Source: Planctomycetota bacterium
Lineage (GTDB): Bacteria > Planctomycetota > Planctomycetia > Gemmatales > Gemmataceae
NCBI GenBank assembly: GCA_021413735.1
Contig: JAIOPV010000209.1
Coordinates: forward strand, 1 to 64,000
Direction of reading: 5' to 3'
Length of the DNA: 64,000 nucleotides
Within the stretch, counting starts at the first letter, position 1; each line of letters opens with the position of its first letter. The notes beneath the pieces are model-generated. The model was not told the DNA's origin, made no database searches, and saw only the letters and a program-made list of their open reading frames with translations. Below, one piece after another: positions 1-7,264 of this stretch. Both the position numbers and the translations under genes were made by a program.

Positions 1-2
1 AC

Positions 3-140
3 CTGGGCGAAGTTCTTTTTGACCAGTCAAGGCAGGACTGTGATGTCATCGAACCGTCCGTGGCTCTCAGTGACGAAAGTCGAAACCAATTCAACACTTC
101 AGACAGTTTACAATATCGAGTAATTGTGGGTAATAGATAG
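3..140 (+). CDS. possible 3' end of a gene entering from the left edge
   Basis: Two plus-strand frames are open from the window edge. One ends at TAG 138-140 (46 codons including the stop) and the other at TAA 121-123. The longer frame has ordinary-looking composition but matches no family I recognise. With only about 40 codons and no upstream context this is a weak call; the stretch could equally be non-coding. Confidence 0.2.
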   Translation: MGEVLFDQSRQDCDVIEPSVALSDESRNQFNTSDSLQYRVIVGNR

Positions 141-221
141 CCCTTTCAGGGTGGATCATGGGATTTGTGCAGCTCCCAGGACTGCGCCCGCTTCGCGGTC
201 TTGCCCTGGGCTATGTTGTCC

Positions 222-236
222 TGCCCCTTCGGGGCA
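222..236. repeat. short GC hairpin downstream of the first minus-strand gene
   Basis: TGCCCC-ttc-GGGGCA forms a six-base-pair hairpin with a three-base loop, in the 3' flank of the minus-strand gene that ends at 285. There is no T-tract. It could be a weak terminator or one of the many GC palindromes scattered through this window. The rest of 141-284 contains nothing I can name. Confidence 0.35.
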
Positions 237-284
237 AAGACATGAACCTTTCTCAGCGGTGCAACTTCAACACTTTGCCTTGGG

Positions 285-1232
285 CTACTCCGTCGCAACG
301 GTTCGTTGGATGTTGTGCGTCGGTTGGGTGTGACCGTCGATTCCGACGAGCAGGTGGCCCGTGCGGTTGCTCCGGTAGTACGTGAAGGCCGTCCCGTAGA
401 TGGATTTGTCCACGGGGTGCAAGAGGATACCGAGGGCTCCCCACTTCCCTTCAACCATCACCGGTTGCCCCTCAGTGACGTAACGGACGATCGCGGTGTG
501 CGCGATACTCCCGTGCTGGTGATACACCACCACATCACTGGGCCGGGGGTCTTGAACTTCGTGATATCCGTTTTCATTGAGGATGAGTTCAACATCAGCA
601 GGAGCAAGGCGAAACTTGCCACCGGAGAAGACCCAACCGTGACAGTTCGCGTACTCGCCACCCGAGCCACGCCGAATGACCTGATCGGACAACTGGACCG
701 ACGCGAGAATCTTTTCCTCACTCGCCACCCAGTCCCGGTCCTGCTGAGTCGGAGCGGGTTCCTTGAGAGCGACGGTTGTGCCGAGGTCGGTGGTTGCCGT
801 GGTCTTGGAGATGATCGCTGATGCGGGATCGTTGGAAAGTTCCAACCCATCCAACGAGTTCGCGGTCGCTTTCTCGTCTGCCATCTCGAAAAGGACGACC
901 GCCCCGATTGCAGTGCCGATTCCCAAAGTGGTCAGCACCGCGAACATCACTGTCGGCCTTTGAAGCGCGAGAACTCCGAGCACGAGCCGACGACTGCTCA
1001 GACACACGCAAGTCACCAGCACCACCGCAAGAATCTTGAGCGTTCCCGACACGGCTCCCGCGTAGCCGGTGGCAGAAGCAGCCCAGACCGCGAAGCACAG
1101 AGCGAGGAGCGTGGCCGCGATTCGGACACCAAGACCGCGTTGAAGCAACAACAGATTTGTGAGGCCGACGAGGAATAGGCCGAAACCCGCGCAAATCGTG
1201 GGGAAGAACTGTGTGAAGTGCTCGGTGGACAT
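285..1232 (-). CDS. membrane-anchored protein with a Cys/His (CHAP/NlpC-like) C-terminal domain
   Basis: Predicted 315-residue protein. The first ~115 residues hold three or four hydrophobic segments (about 10-30, 38-60, 66-88 and 93-117). A polar linker follows, then a soluble domain from ~165. That domain has Cys197 in 'YANCHGW', His245 in 'SIAHTAIV' and an acidic residue near 261, the order seen in papain-like CHAP or NlpC/P60 amidases that act on cell-wall or amide substrates. That function is inference from residue order only. The start at 1232 is preferred over the longer open frame because GGAG lies 7 nt upstream. It stands alone, with a hairpin beyond its stop. Confidence 0.7.
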   Translation of the reverse strand: MSTEHFTQFFPTICAGFGLFLVGLTNLLLLQRGLGVRIAATLLALCFAVWAASATGYAGAVSGTLKILAVVLVTCVCLSSRRLVLGVLALQRPTVMFAVLTTLGIGTAIGAVVLFEMADEKATANSLDGLELSNDPASAIISKTTATTDLGTTVALKEPAPTQQDRDWVASEEKILASVQLSDQVIRRGSGGEYANCHGWVFSGGKFRLAPADVELILNENGYHEVQDPRPSDVVVYHQHGSIAHTAIVRYVTEGQPVMVEGKWGALGILLHPVDKSIYGTAFTYYRSNRTGHLLVGIDGHTQPTHNIQRTVATE

Positions 1233-1477
1233 CGTAAACTCCGACAAAAATCTTCCCGTTGCTCGCGCCGCGGGCTCTGGTGAATTTAACCCCAATCCCG
1301 TGAAGAGGTAGTGTGGTACTGATTAAAAATTGCTCACACTTATCAGCGATCAGATCGCGTTTTTCTGGGGTTGCTGACCAGATTTCGTTCAGTGTTTTGA
1401 AAGATTTAAGATGGGTGAAGATTTTTTGATTGCGGAAGCGGAAATGCTTTGTGATGTGGTAGTTGTGGTGAAAATAC

Positions 1478-1523
1478 AAAGCCGGCCTGCTGACGACCTC
1501 TCCCTTCGTCAGCAGACCGGCTT
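1478..1523 (-). terminator. strong hairpin terminator (minus strand)
   Basis: Arms at about 1479-1496 and 1506-1523 pair at 17 of 18 positions (core GCCGGCCTGCTGACGA) around a 9-nt loop. Read on the minus strand, the hairpin is followed by TTTGTATTTTC, the layout of an intrinsic terminator. It could end transcription from the minus-strand gene that begins at 2528. The remainder of 1233-1478 has no recognisable gene. Confidence 0.6.
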
Positions 1524-1702
1524 CGGCTCTCGCCACTTCACCAATTGCACGCTGCGTGCCATTCATGGCATACGGCTCTGAAATCCAGACTTCGCAATCG
1601 TAACGCACTATTTGATAAGGATATAGGAAAACGTAACGAGACGGGTGCCCACACAGTTGGCGTCGTTTGCCCGATTGTTAGACGCCTTCGTGTTAAACAT
1701 TT

Positions 1703-1743
1703 AACGCTCAGAATTAGTGCATAATGCACTAATTCTGAGCGTT
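1703..1743. repeat. 41-nt perfect palindrome, 20-bp arms, single-base centre
   Basis: Arms 1703-1722 and 1724-1743 are exact reverse complements around one A at 1723. They are AT-richer than the surroundings. It lies 38 nt past the stop of the minus-strand YdjY-type gene. There is no T-tract and essentially no loop, so a classical terminator is less natural than a protein-binding site or a cruciform. Between it and the hairpin at 1478-1523 I see no gene. Confidence 0.7.
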
Positions 1744-1781
1744 TCAGGACTGGAAGGTTGGTTTGGAGTCAGGGGCTGCGG

Positions 1782-2528
1782 TTACTTCTTCTCCAGAATC
1801 AGCCACACCTTTGACATCAGCGGCGGAATTCGGTCGGTCTTCGCCTCGAACGTGAGCTGTGCGTCATCCTTCGAGATCTCCGATGGGATCTCCAGCATCG
1901 AGTACGGGAAGTTCGAGATGCTGATGATGTCGCCGCTGTTCGCCGCGTAGAATTTCTTGCCGTTGCACGGGTCGGTGATAATCATGCTGCCCGCGAACAC
2001 CCAACCGTGCGCGATCGGCGCTTTCCTCTTCGAGTCCCAGATCCAATCCTGCGCCGGATGCGTGTACGTCTTGCCGTCTTTCGTGTAGTGAACGCTGACG
2101 TCGATCTTGCTGCCGGTTGCCGGCTTGTACTTGGGCTGTTCGGTTTTGGGATCGACGAACTGCGTCGGCTTGCCGGATTCCGCTCCGGAGAGCAGCAACA
2201 GTTCATGCAACTTCTGCGCGTCGATATCGACTCTCAAAATCGCCTCGTGTTCCTTCGTGCCCTTTTTGCAAAGGAACACCTCGAGCGCCCCTTCCCGCAG
2301 ACAAACCTCCGTTGCAAGTAGCAAGCGACGCGACTTGTCCGGCATCACTTCAATGATGACGTTATCGAGATTCGGTGCCTTGATATGGACTGATTTGGGG
2401 TCGGCCTTGGGCGCTGGCGGAAGCGCCTCGGGATCTCTCTGCTTTTCGGTCTGACGCGCCGGGGCGGGAACACTCGCGGCCAGCCCAATGGCGCCGGCCA
2501 GCGCAAACGCGAACAGTGACATCTTCAT
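1782..2528 (-). CDS. secreted YdjY-domain protein
   Basis: 248 residues with an N-terminal signal peptide (MKMSLFAFALAG...AASVPAPA). After a proline-rich linker comes a domain with 'HEAILRVDIDAQKLHELLLLSG' near residues 93-114 and 'PAQDWIWD' near 159-166, which I recognise as the YdjY domain found in many planctomycete exported proteins. The molecular function of the domain is not established. The protein is probably periplasmic. It is transcribed alone, with palindromes downstream. Confidence 0.75.
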   Translation of the reverse strand: MKMSLFAFALAGAIGLAASVPAPARQTEKQRDPEALPPAPKADPKSVHIKAPNLDNVIIEVMPDKSRRLLLATEVCLREGALEVFLCKKGTKEHEAILRVDIDAQKLHELLLLSGAESGKPTQFVDPKTEQPKYKPATGSKIDVSVHYTKDGKTYTHPAQDWIWDSKRKAPIAHGWVFAGSMIITDPCNGKKFYAANSGDIISISNFPYSMLEIPSEISKDDAQLTFEAKTDRIPPLMSKVWLILEKK

Positions 2529-2589
2529 TGTGGCGGTTCTCCCAGGAGGTCGGCGCGTGTCTTCACATTACAACGCCCGAGGCACTGGA

Positions 2590-2625
2590 TTCAAACACAA
2601 AACCCACGGACAAGAGTCCGTGGGC
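2590..2625 (-). terminator. intrinsic terminator of the YTV-protein gene
   Basis: CCCACGGAC-aaga-GTCCGTGGG (2603-2624) is a perfect 9-bp hairpin. Read on the minus strand it is followed by TTTTGTGTTT, giving a textbook intrinsic terminator about 30 nt beyond the stop of the minus-strand gene ending at 2654. Confidence 0.8.
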
Positions 2626-2653
2626 TTCGTGCTTTAGCAACCGTCATGCCAGC

Positions 2654-4615
2654 TTACTTGCAAGGCGTTGCACAAGGGGCTGGGCAACCGGTCGTGCAAG
2701 GAGCAGCCTGGCAAGGCGTGCAGGCACACCGCGACGAGCAGATCCGGGCGAACAGATCGCGGATCGGGTGCGATTTGCCAGCATCGCAACCGCACGACGA
2801 GCAGGCGTTGTTCCCGCAAGGATTGCAGGCGTTTCCGCACTTCGGGCCGCATGGGCTACCGCAGCTTGTGCATCCCTTCGCAGGGCCACACGGAGCCGCT
2901 GGAGCCTGGTTGCACGAGGTGCACGGAGCCGGTGCACAGGTGTTGCAAGGAGCGGCCGGCTTCGCCACAACGCACGGAACCATTTCCGTGATTGTCTTCG
3001 GAACCTTCACGGTCGTGCAGCAAGGAACTTGGCGGCAGACGGTGTAAGGAACGCATTTCGTGACCACCTCTGGGCGCATCGTGGTCACTTGCGTCGGCAC
3101 CATCTTCACGACGTCCTCGGTGACCATACGGCAGGTCTTCACCTGAATCGTTCGGCTCACCTGCGTCGGCACCATCTTCGTGACCTGCGTCGGCACCATC
3201 TTGGTGATTTCGCGGGGCACCATCTTGGTGACGGTGTAAGGCACCTTGCGAACTTCCGTCACGGGAACCGTCTTGTTGACGTAGGTCGTCACGGCCTTGT
3301 TGACCTTCAGACCTTCGACGAACACGCGGCCAGGGGCAGCAGTGTCGTAGGTCGGAACGTTCGCGTTGCCGAGAGCACCCGTACCGCCACCGACAACGTT
3401 CGCACCCTTCGCGGCCTGAGCAGCGGCGTCGCCAGCGAGAGCCGACGCATCAGCGTAAGCACCCAGAGCGTTGCGGTTCACCGACACAGGAACCTTCTCG
3501 TTCACAACTTCCTGAACGGTCTTCGAGACGGTGTATGGAACCTTCACGATCGTCGTGGTCTTCACGTTCTTCGTAACGGTGTACGGCACCTTCTCGTGAA
3601 CGATCGTCTGCACCTTCTTGGTAACGGTGACGGGCACCTTCTCGGTGATCGTCTTCTTCACCATTGTCGTGACAGGAACCACTTCGACGACACTCTTCAT
3701 GCGGGTCACCTGTCGGCTCACCTGCTGGCTCGGTTCGCGAACCAGTTGACGCTTGGTGCCGACTTGCTTCTGAGCGGTGCAGCAGGTGCAGGGATCGACA
3801 CAGCATTCGTAAACTGGCACGCACTGCCACACGAGTTTGCCAGGGACGCACACCGTTTCGCAGACCGTTTCCGGAACCTTCTTGCAGACCGACTGCATGG
3901 TCGTGCAAGGTTCGCAGATCGTCTTGCAGACGTCCTGGCAGGTGGTCTCGGTCACGTCTTTGCAGACGACGCGGGCGCAGTCCTTGTAGCAGGTTTCCTG
4001 AACCGGGGTGCAGACGGTCTTCTCGCAGTCCTTGTAGCAGGTTTCGCAGACCTGCTTGCACACGAGCCGGCTGCAATCCTTGATGTGCGTTTCGCAGATC
4101 GGCTTGCAGACCTGATAACACTCGATCTTCGTGCAGGGTTCGCAGACCTTCTTGCAACTCGTGAAGGTGCAATCCTTGTAGGCGGTTTCGCACACCTTTT
4201 CGCAGATCGTTTCTTTGCACTCTTTCATCACCGTTTCGCAGACCGGCTTGCAGACCGTTTCGCAGATGGTCTTGTTGCAGATCTCGTAAACGGGACGGGT
4301 GACCTTCTCGCTGCACGGCTTCATGACCGTTTCGCAGTGAGGCTTGCAGATGGTTTCTTTCACTTGGCGAAAGGCCGTCTCAGTGACGGTCTTGTAGGTG
4401 GTTTGTTTCTCGTCAACGTAAATGGTCTTCGTGACCGGTCGCATGACGGTTTCGGTGGCGGTTCCACCCGCACCGGAGAAGTGCGTTTGGTCGCAACACG
4501 CGGGGGGCGCGTTCGCTGAGTATTTGGTGGATCCGAACCACCCGCCGTATGACGAACTGGCCGTGAGGGCGATGATTGCTGCCCCGAGAATCGGCGTACT
4601 CCATCGTGTTCGCAT
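2654..4615 (-). CDS. cysteine-rich secreted YTV-repeat protein
   Basis: 653 residues with a signal peptide (MRTRWSTPILGAAIIALTASSSYG). The N-terminal ~250 residues are dozens of tandem degenerate repeats of the type 'CKPVCETV' and 'CYKDC' with Cys spaced every 4-8 residues. The middle carries the 'VPYTVTK' type motif at least five times, the planctomycete YTV repeat. A non-repetitive spacer (~370-420) is followed by more 'VPTQVTKMVP' repeats and a Gly/Cys/Pro-rich tail. Such proteins are thought to be cross-linked surface or wall components. Start 4615 is chosen because AAGGAGG lies 8 nt upstream. A strong terminator follows the gene. Confidence 0.85.
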   Translation of the reverse strand: MRTRWSTPILGAAIIALTASSSYGGWFGSTKYSANAPPACCDQTHFSGAGGTATETVMRPVTKTIYVDEKQTTYKTVTETAFRQVKETICKPHCETVMKPCSEKVTRPVYEICNKTICETVCKPVCETVMKECKETICEKVCETAYKDCTFTSCKKVCEPCTKIECYQVCKPICETHIKDCSRLVCKQVCETCYKDCEKTVCTPVQETCYKDCARVVCKDVTETTCQDVCKTICEPCTTMQSVCKKVPETVCETVCVPGKLVWQCVPVYECCVDPCTCCTAQKQVGTKRQLVREPSQQVSRQVTRMKSVVEVVPVTTMVKKTITEKVPVTVTKKVQTIVHEKVPYTVTKNVKTTTIVKVPYTVSKTVQEVVNEKVPVSVNRNALGAYADASALAGDAAAQAAKGANVVGGGTGALGNANVPTYDTAAPGRVFVEGLKVNKAVTTYVNKTVPVTEVRKVPYTVTKMVPREITKMVPTQVTKMVPTQVSRTIQVKTCRMVTEDVVKMVPTQVTTMRPEVVTKCVPYTVCRQVPCCTTVKVPKTITEMVPCVVAKPAAPCNTCAPAPCTSCNQAPAAPCGPAKGCTSCGSPCGPKCGNACNPCGNNACSSCGCDAGKSHPIRDLFARICSSRCACTPCQAAPCTTGCPAPCATPCK

Positions 4616-5559
4616 TGTCCTTGCCTCCTTGCTGTCCGGTCGAGTCCAACGAGCCTTGACCGGGGTGGTTGCTTCCATGCGGCTCGCTGGTATTCGGTAT
4701 CGGTGGACGGGGTTTGGTCAGATGACGAGGGCAGAGCAGCTACGACGATTTCAGCAGCTTGCGGCGCACCGGTGGGAAGGGCAGTGCGGCAATGGGCGGT
4801 TGAGTGCGGGTTGTGGGTTGCTCTGCGACTATGGAGGTTGCGGTTTCTGATGGAGTTGAATTGCGCCGAGGTGCGAAAAGGGAAGAGAATGGGTGAAGTT
4901 GGAGAGGCGCGCTACGCCGCAAGCTACGACCAATAATCGCCGCTCCTCTCCATCTCCATAAATGAGGCGAGCCGGCAGACTCGAGGAGTCGCCGGCCGCG
5001 GAGAACGTGTTTGGAAGACGAGTGGGGGGGTGTGTCCGACTCGGGGGCGAACCCGAATCGTCGGGGGGAAGTCATGCGGGATGCGAGCCACCGTGCGGGG
5101 GTCGGTCTATCTTTTCGCCACCGACCGTCGTTTGTTGGCGAATAACTCTTATGCACTGACCGTGCCAATTCGCGGCAGCGAGTTCCCTGGAATGCTGTCA
5201 GGAAACCGCGAAGGTTCGAGAACTCCACGGAAACAAGTCTGTTTCGTCACGGTTCGACCGCTTGCATTTGTAGGCTGCTGTTGCTGGGCGGAGCTGGCTG
5301 AGTGTGAGCGGGTAGAATGTCCAGGGAAAAATTACATTCCGTCGGGTGACATTGCCGGGTGCCTTCGAATGGGAGTTTTGCGAGAATTGGGAAGTGGAAT
5401 TCCGCTTGACAGGCAGTGTGAAACCTGTGAATTGTGGATTATCCGGATTGTTTGCAGCGGTCGATCTCTCATCGTCTTACTCGCACGACCGCCCGCCCGG
5501 CGCGACACTCTCCTGCTCGCTCGCGGCGGCCCCGAAAACGCGTGGAGGAACCGACGGCC
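4616..5559. other. 944-nt gap without a recognisable gene
   Basis: Between the divergent YTV-protein gene and the small zinc-binding protein gene there are several open frames on both strands of up to ~175 codons. None has a convincing ribosome-binding site, domain or planctomycete-like composition, so I do not call them. 4950-5150 is very G-rich with short inverted repeats (for example GCCGGC...GCCGGC near 4980-5000) and could hold a structured RNA or long 5' leaders, but I recognise no known RNA family. Confidence 0.5.
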
Positions 5560-5868
5560 ATGATGCACTTCTCTTGCGACCTCTGTGGCAAAGACCTCTC
5601 GGACCAGGCAGCTCGATATGTGGTGAAGATGGAAGCCTTCGCAGCGACGAACCCGGCCGAACTGACGGATGACGACCTGGACACGGATCATGTTGAAGAG
5701 ATGGCCCAACTCTTGAGCGAGATCGAAGACGGCGAACGTTCAGCTCCGGAAGAACTGCCCGTGTGCTGTAAAAAGCGGTTCGACCTGTGTCTGGGCTGTT
5801 ACCGCAAGTTCGTGAAGGATCCCCTCGGTCGCGACACCGCGACTCGCTTCGATTTCAGCGAAAACTGA
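5560..5868 (+). CDS. small conserved planctomycete zinc-binding protein
   Basis: 102 residues. The N-terminus 'MMHFSCDLCGKDL' gives a CxxC pair at residues 6-9. The C-terminal half has 'CCKKRFDLCLGC' with further Cys, so the chain probably folds round one or two structural zinc ions. The middle is strongly acidic (about residues 35-60). ATG 5560 is preceded by GGAGG at 5544-5548. I know no function for it. It stands alone between two repeat-rich gaps. Confidence 0.75.
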   Translation: MMHFSCDLCGKDLSDQAARYVVKMEAFAATNPAELTDDDLDTDHVEEMAQLLSEIEDGERSAPEELPVCCKKRFDLCLGCYRKFVKDPLGRDTATRFDFSEN

Positions 5869-5888
5869 GAACTGACAACACAGATTGA

Positions 5889-6043
5889 GGCGAGCGGTCG
5901 GCATGAGCCGACTGTTCACGCTCGCACCTCGCAGGTAGGGTGGGTCGAGTCGCGCTTCGCCACGAGCCCTACCATAAATTCCCAGACATTCGCAACGGTT
6001 TGGTGGGGCTCGACCGCAAAGCCAGTCTCGACTCACCCTCCCA
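5889..6043. repeat. cluster of imperfect inverted repeats
   Basis: Two structures follow the 5868 stop. GCGAGCG-TCGGC atga GCCGAC-CGCTCGC lies at about 5890-5925. A larger imperfect palindrome runs from 'GTAGGGTGGGTCGAGTC' (5935-5951) to 'GACTCACCCTCCC' (about 6030-6042). Both resemble palindromes elsewhere in the window. No coding capacity is apparent in 5869-6132. Confidence 0.5.
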
Positions 6044-6132
6044 AAACTCAACCTCTGCGTTGTCCTCGTTGCCCTGACCGACCCGATTCGTGCATTGACA
6101 CCTCGACCCGTTCTCGGCATCGTCCAGCACCC

Positions 6133-7020
6133 ATGCCAACTCAACGCCCGGCGAGGTGGATCGTGCTGATCCGTCAATCGGTTCCGTGGTTGGTCGCGTC
6201 TGTGTTCGCGGCGGCAACCCTTTCTGGCTGTCATGGTCTCGACCGACCCGTGTCGGTTCTGGTCCGCGACGCCGAGACAAAAGCGCCCGTTGTCGGCGCT
6301 GCTGTGTCAGTTTCGGATACAACCGTTCACCCACCGCACGGAACGGTAGCTCACACGGGCGACAGCGGGGTCGCACATCTGAAGGTCAATCCAGCTGCGG
6401 AATTCGGTTACGCTGTGCAAGCGTCTGCCCCCGGCTATCTGCCCGCCGACAAATCTCTCTCTGCTGTGGATGTCCGAGCGATTTCATCGAACCCATTCAG
6501 TTCTCACGCTCAAGACAGCCCAACCCTCGTGATGGAGGTCTTCTCGGGGCCGCGGCCGACAATCGACCTCACTGTGCCGACAGGCTATCGTGGCATCGTT
6601 CGCGTGGAGTTGCGAACTCGCGAAGACGTGATTTATCCGCCGGGTCAGCGTGCGTTCCAGTACGAAGTGCCCGCGTCGGGTGTGGTGGAATGCGTCGGAC
6701 CGCCGGTGTTGCTGCACGGGCTTTCGCCTGACATTCGCGCCAAGTATGCCGACGGCAAACCCCTGAAGCGTGAAGCGGACGCGAAGGAAGACGAAGTTGC
6801 CCTCCGCTGGGTGTCTGGCGGCAACGAGCCGATTTTCGTTGTGGGAACTCACGCTGCGTGGGACGACATCCGCAAGACGTTGGAAAAGGATGACGGGCGA
6901 GCCGCGCGCGGTAAAGGCAGCGGAACCGGTGGCGGGGGACGTGGTGGTGGCCGTCACGGCGGCGGCGGTCGCGGAGGTGGCGGTGGCGGAATGGGTGGCG
7001 GCGCAATGGGCGGTCGCTGA
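6133..7020 (+). CDS. lipoprotein with a carboxypeptidase-regulatory-like domain and glycine-rich tail
   Basis: 295 residues. A long signal region ends in a lipobox-like 'ATLSGC', so Cys33 is probably lipidated. Residues ~38-110 ('VLVRDAETKAPVVGAAVSV...GVAHLKV...APGYLPAD') match the CarboxypepD_reg beta-sandwich common in planctomycete surface proteins. The last ~40 residues are almost entirely Gly, Arg and His (GGGGRGGGRHGGGG), a low-complexity tail. There is no clear ribosome-binding site. Function unknown; probably an envelope structural or binding protein. Confidence 0.7.
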   Translation: MPTQRPARWIVLIRQSVPWLVASVFAAATLSGCHGLDRPVSVLVRDAETKAPVVGAAVSVSDTTVHPPHGTVAHTGDSGVAHLKVNPAAEFGYAVQASAPGYLPADKSLSAVDVRAISSNPFSSHAQDSPTLVMEVFSGPRPTIDLTVPTGYRGIVRVELRTREDVIYPPGQRAFQYEVPASGVVECVGPPVLLHGLSPDIRAKYADGKPLKREADAKEDEVALRWVSGGNEPIFVVGTHAAWDDIRKTLEKDDGRAARGKGSGTGGGGRGGGRHGGGGRGGGGGGMGGGAMGGR

Positions 7021-7064
7021 CGATGGTTGGGCGAAGTTCCGACGATTCCGTGATTCGGACAGGC

Positions 7065-7164
7065 TCGTTTAATTCTCAGTAGTAGGTGGGGCACTCTTGC
7101 CCCATCTGACTGCCACGCGGGGCAAGAGCCCCGTCCACAAGTCCCAAACCGCAGAATTAAACGA
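7065..7164. repeat. 100-bp element with 12-bp terminal inverted repeats
   Basis: Perfect 12-bp ends TCGTTTAATTCT (7065-7076) and AGAATTAAACGA (7153-7164) enclose nested GGGGCACTCTTGCCCC and GGGGCAAGAGCCCC palindromes. The whole stretch can fold on itself. It has the form of a small non-autonomous element, between a lipoprotein gene and a glycosyltransferase gene. No coding capacity. Confidence 0.6.
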
Positions 7165-7264
7165 CCCTGCGGCCTTGGTCTGGTGATTCGGGTTGACGGC
7201 GTGAAGCAGGTAAGCCATGACTGACGACTTCGCAGGCCACGATGGGCCGAAGGAGGTCGTCAGC

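Noticed and set aside
1600-1690. GTTAGAC near 1677 with ACAAT.. on the other strand resembles one end of an integron attC site
   Set aside because: Only one half (GTTRRRY) fits; the matching simple site and folded arms at the expected distance are absent, and no cassette gene or integrase is nearby.
2516-4519. 667-codon open frame on the plus strand
   Set aside because: It is the antisense of the YTV-repeat protein, whose repeats and strong ribosome-binding site are convincing; the plus-strand translation is His/Arg-rich repeats reflecting the other strand.
5406-5434. TTGACA at 5406 as a promoter for the zinc-binding protein
   Set aside because: No acceptable -10 box at 16-18 nt; one hexamer alone is not evidence.
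4740-5563. Open frames of 160-180 codons on both strands
   Set aside because: No ribosome-binding site, no domain and unusual composition; more likely non-coding.
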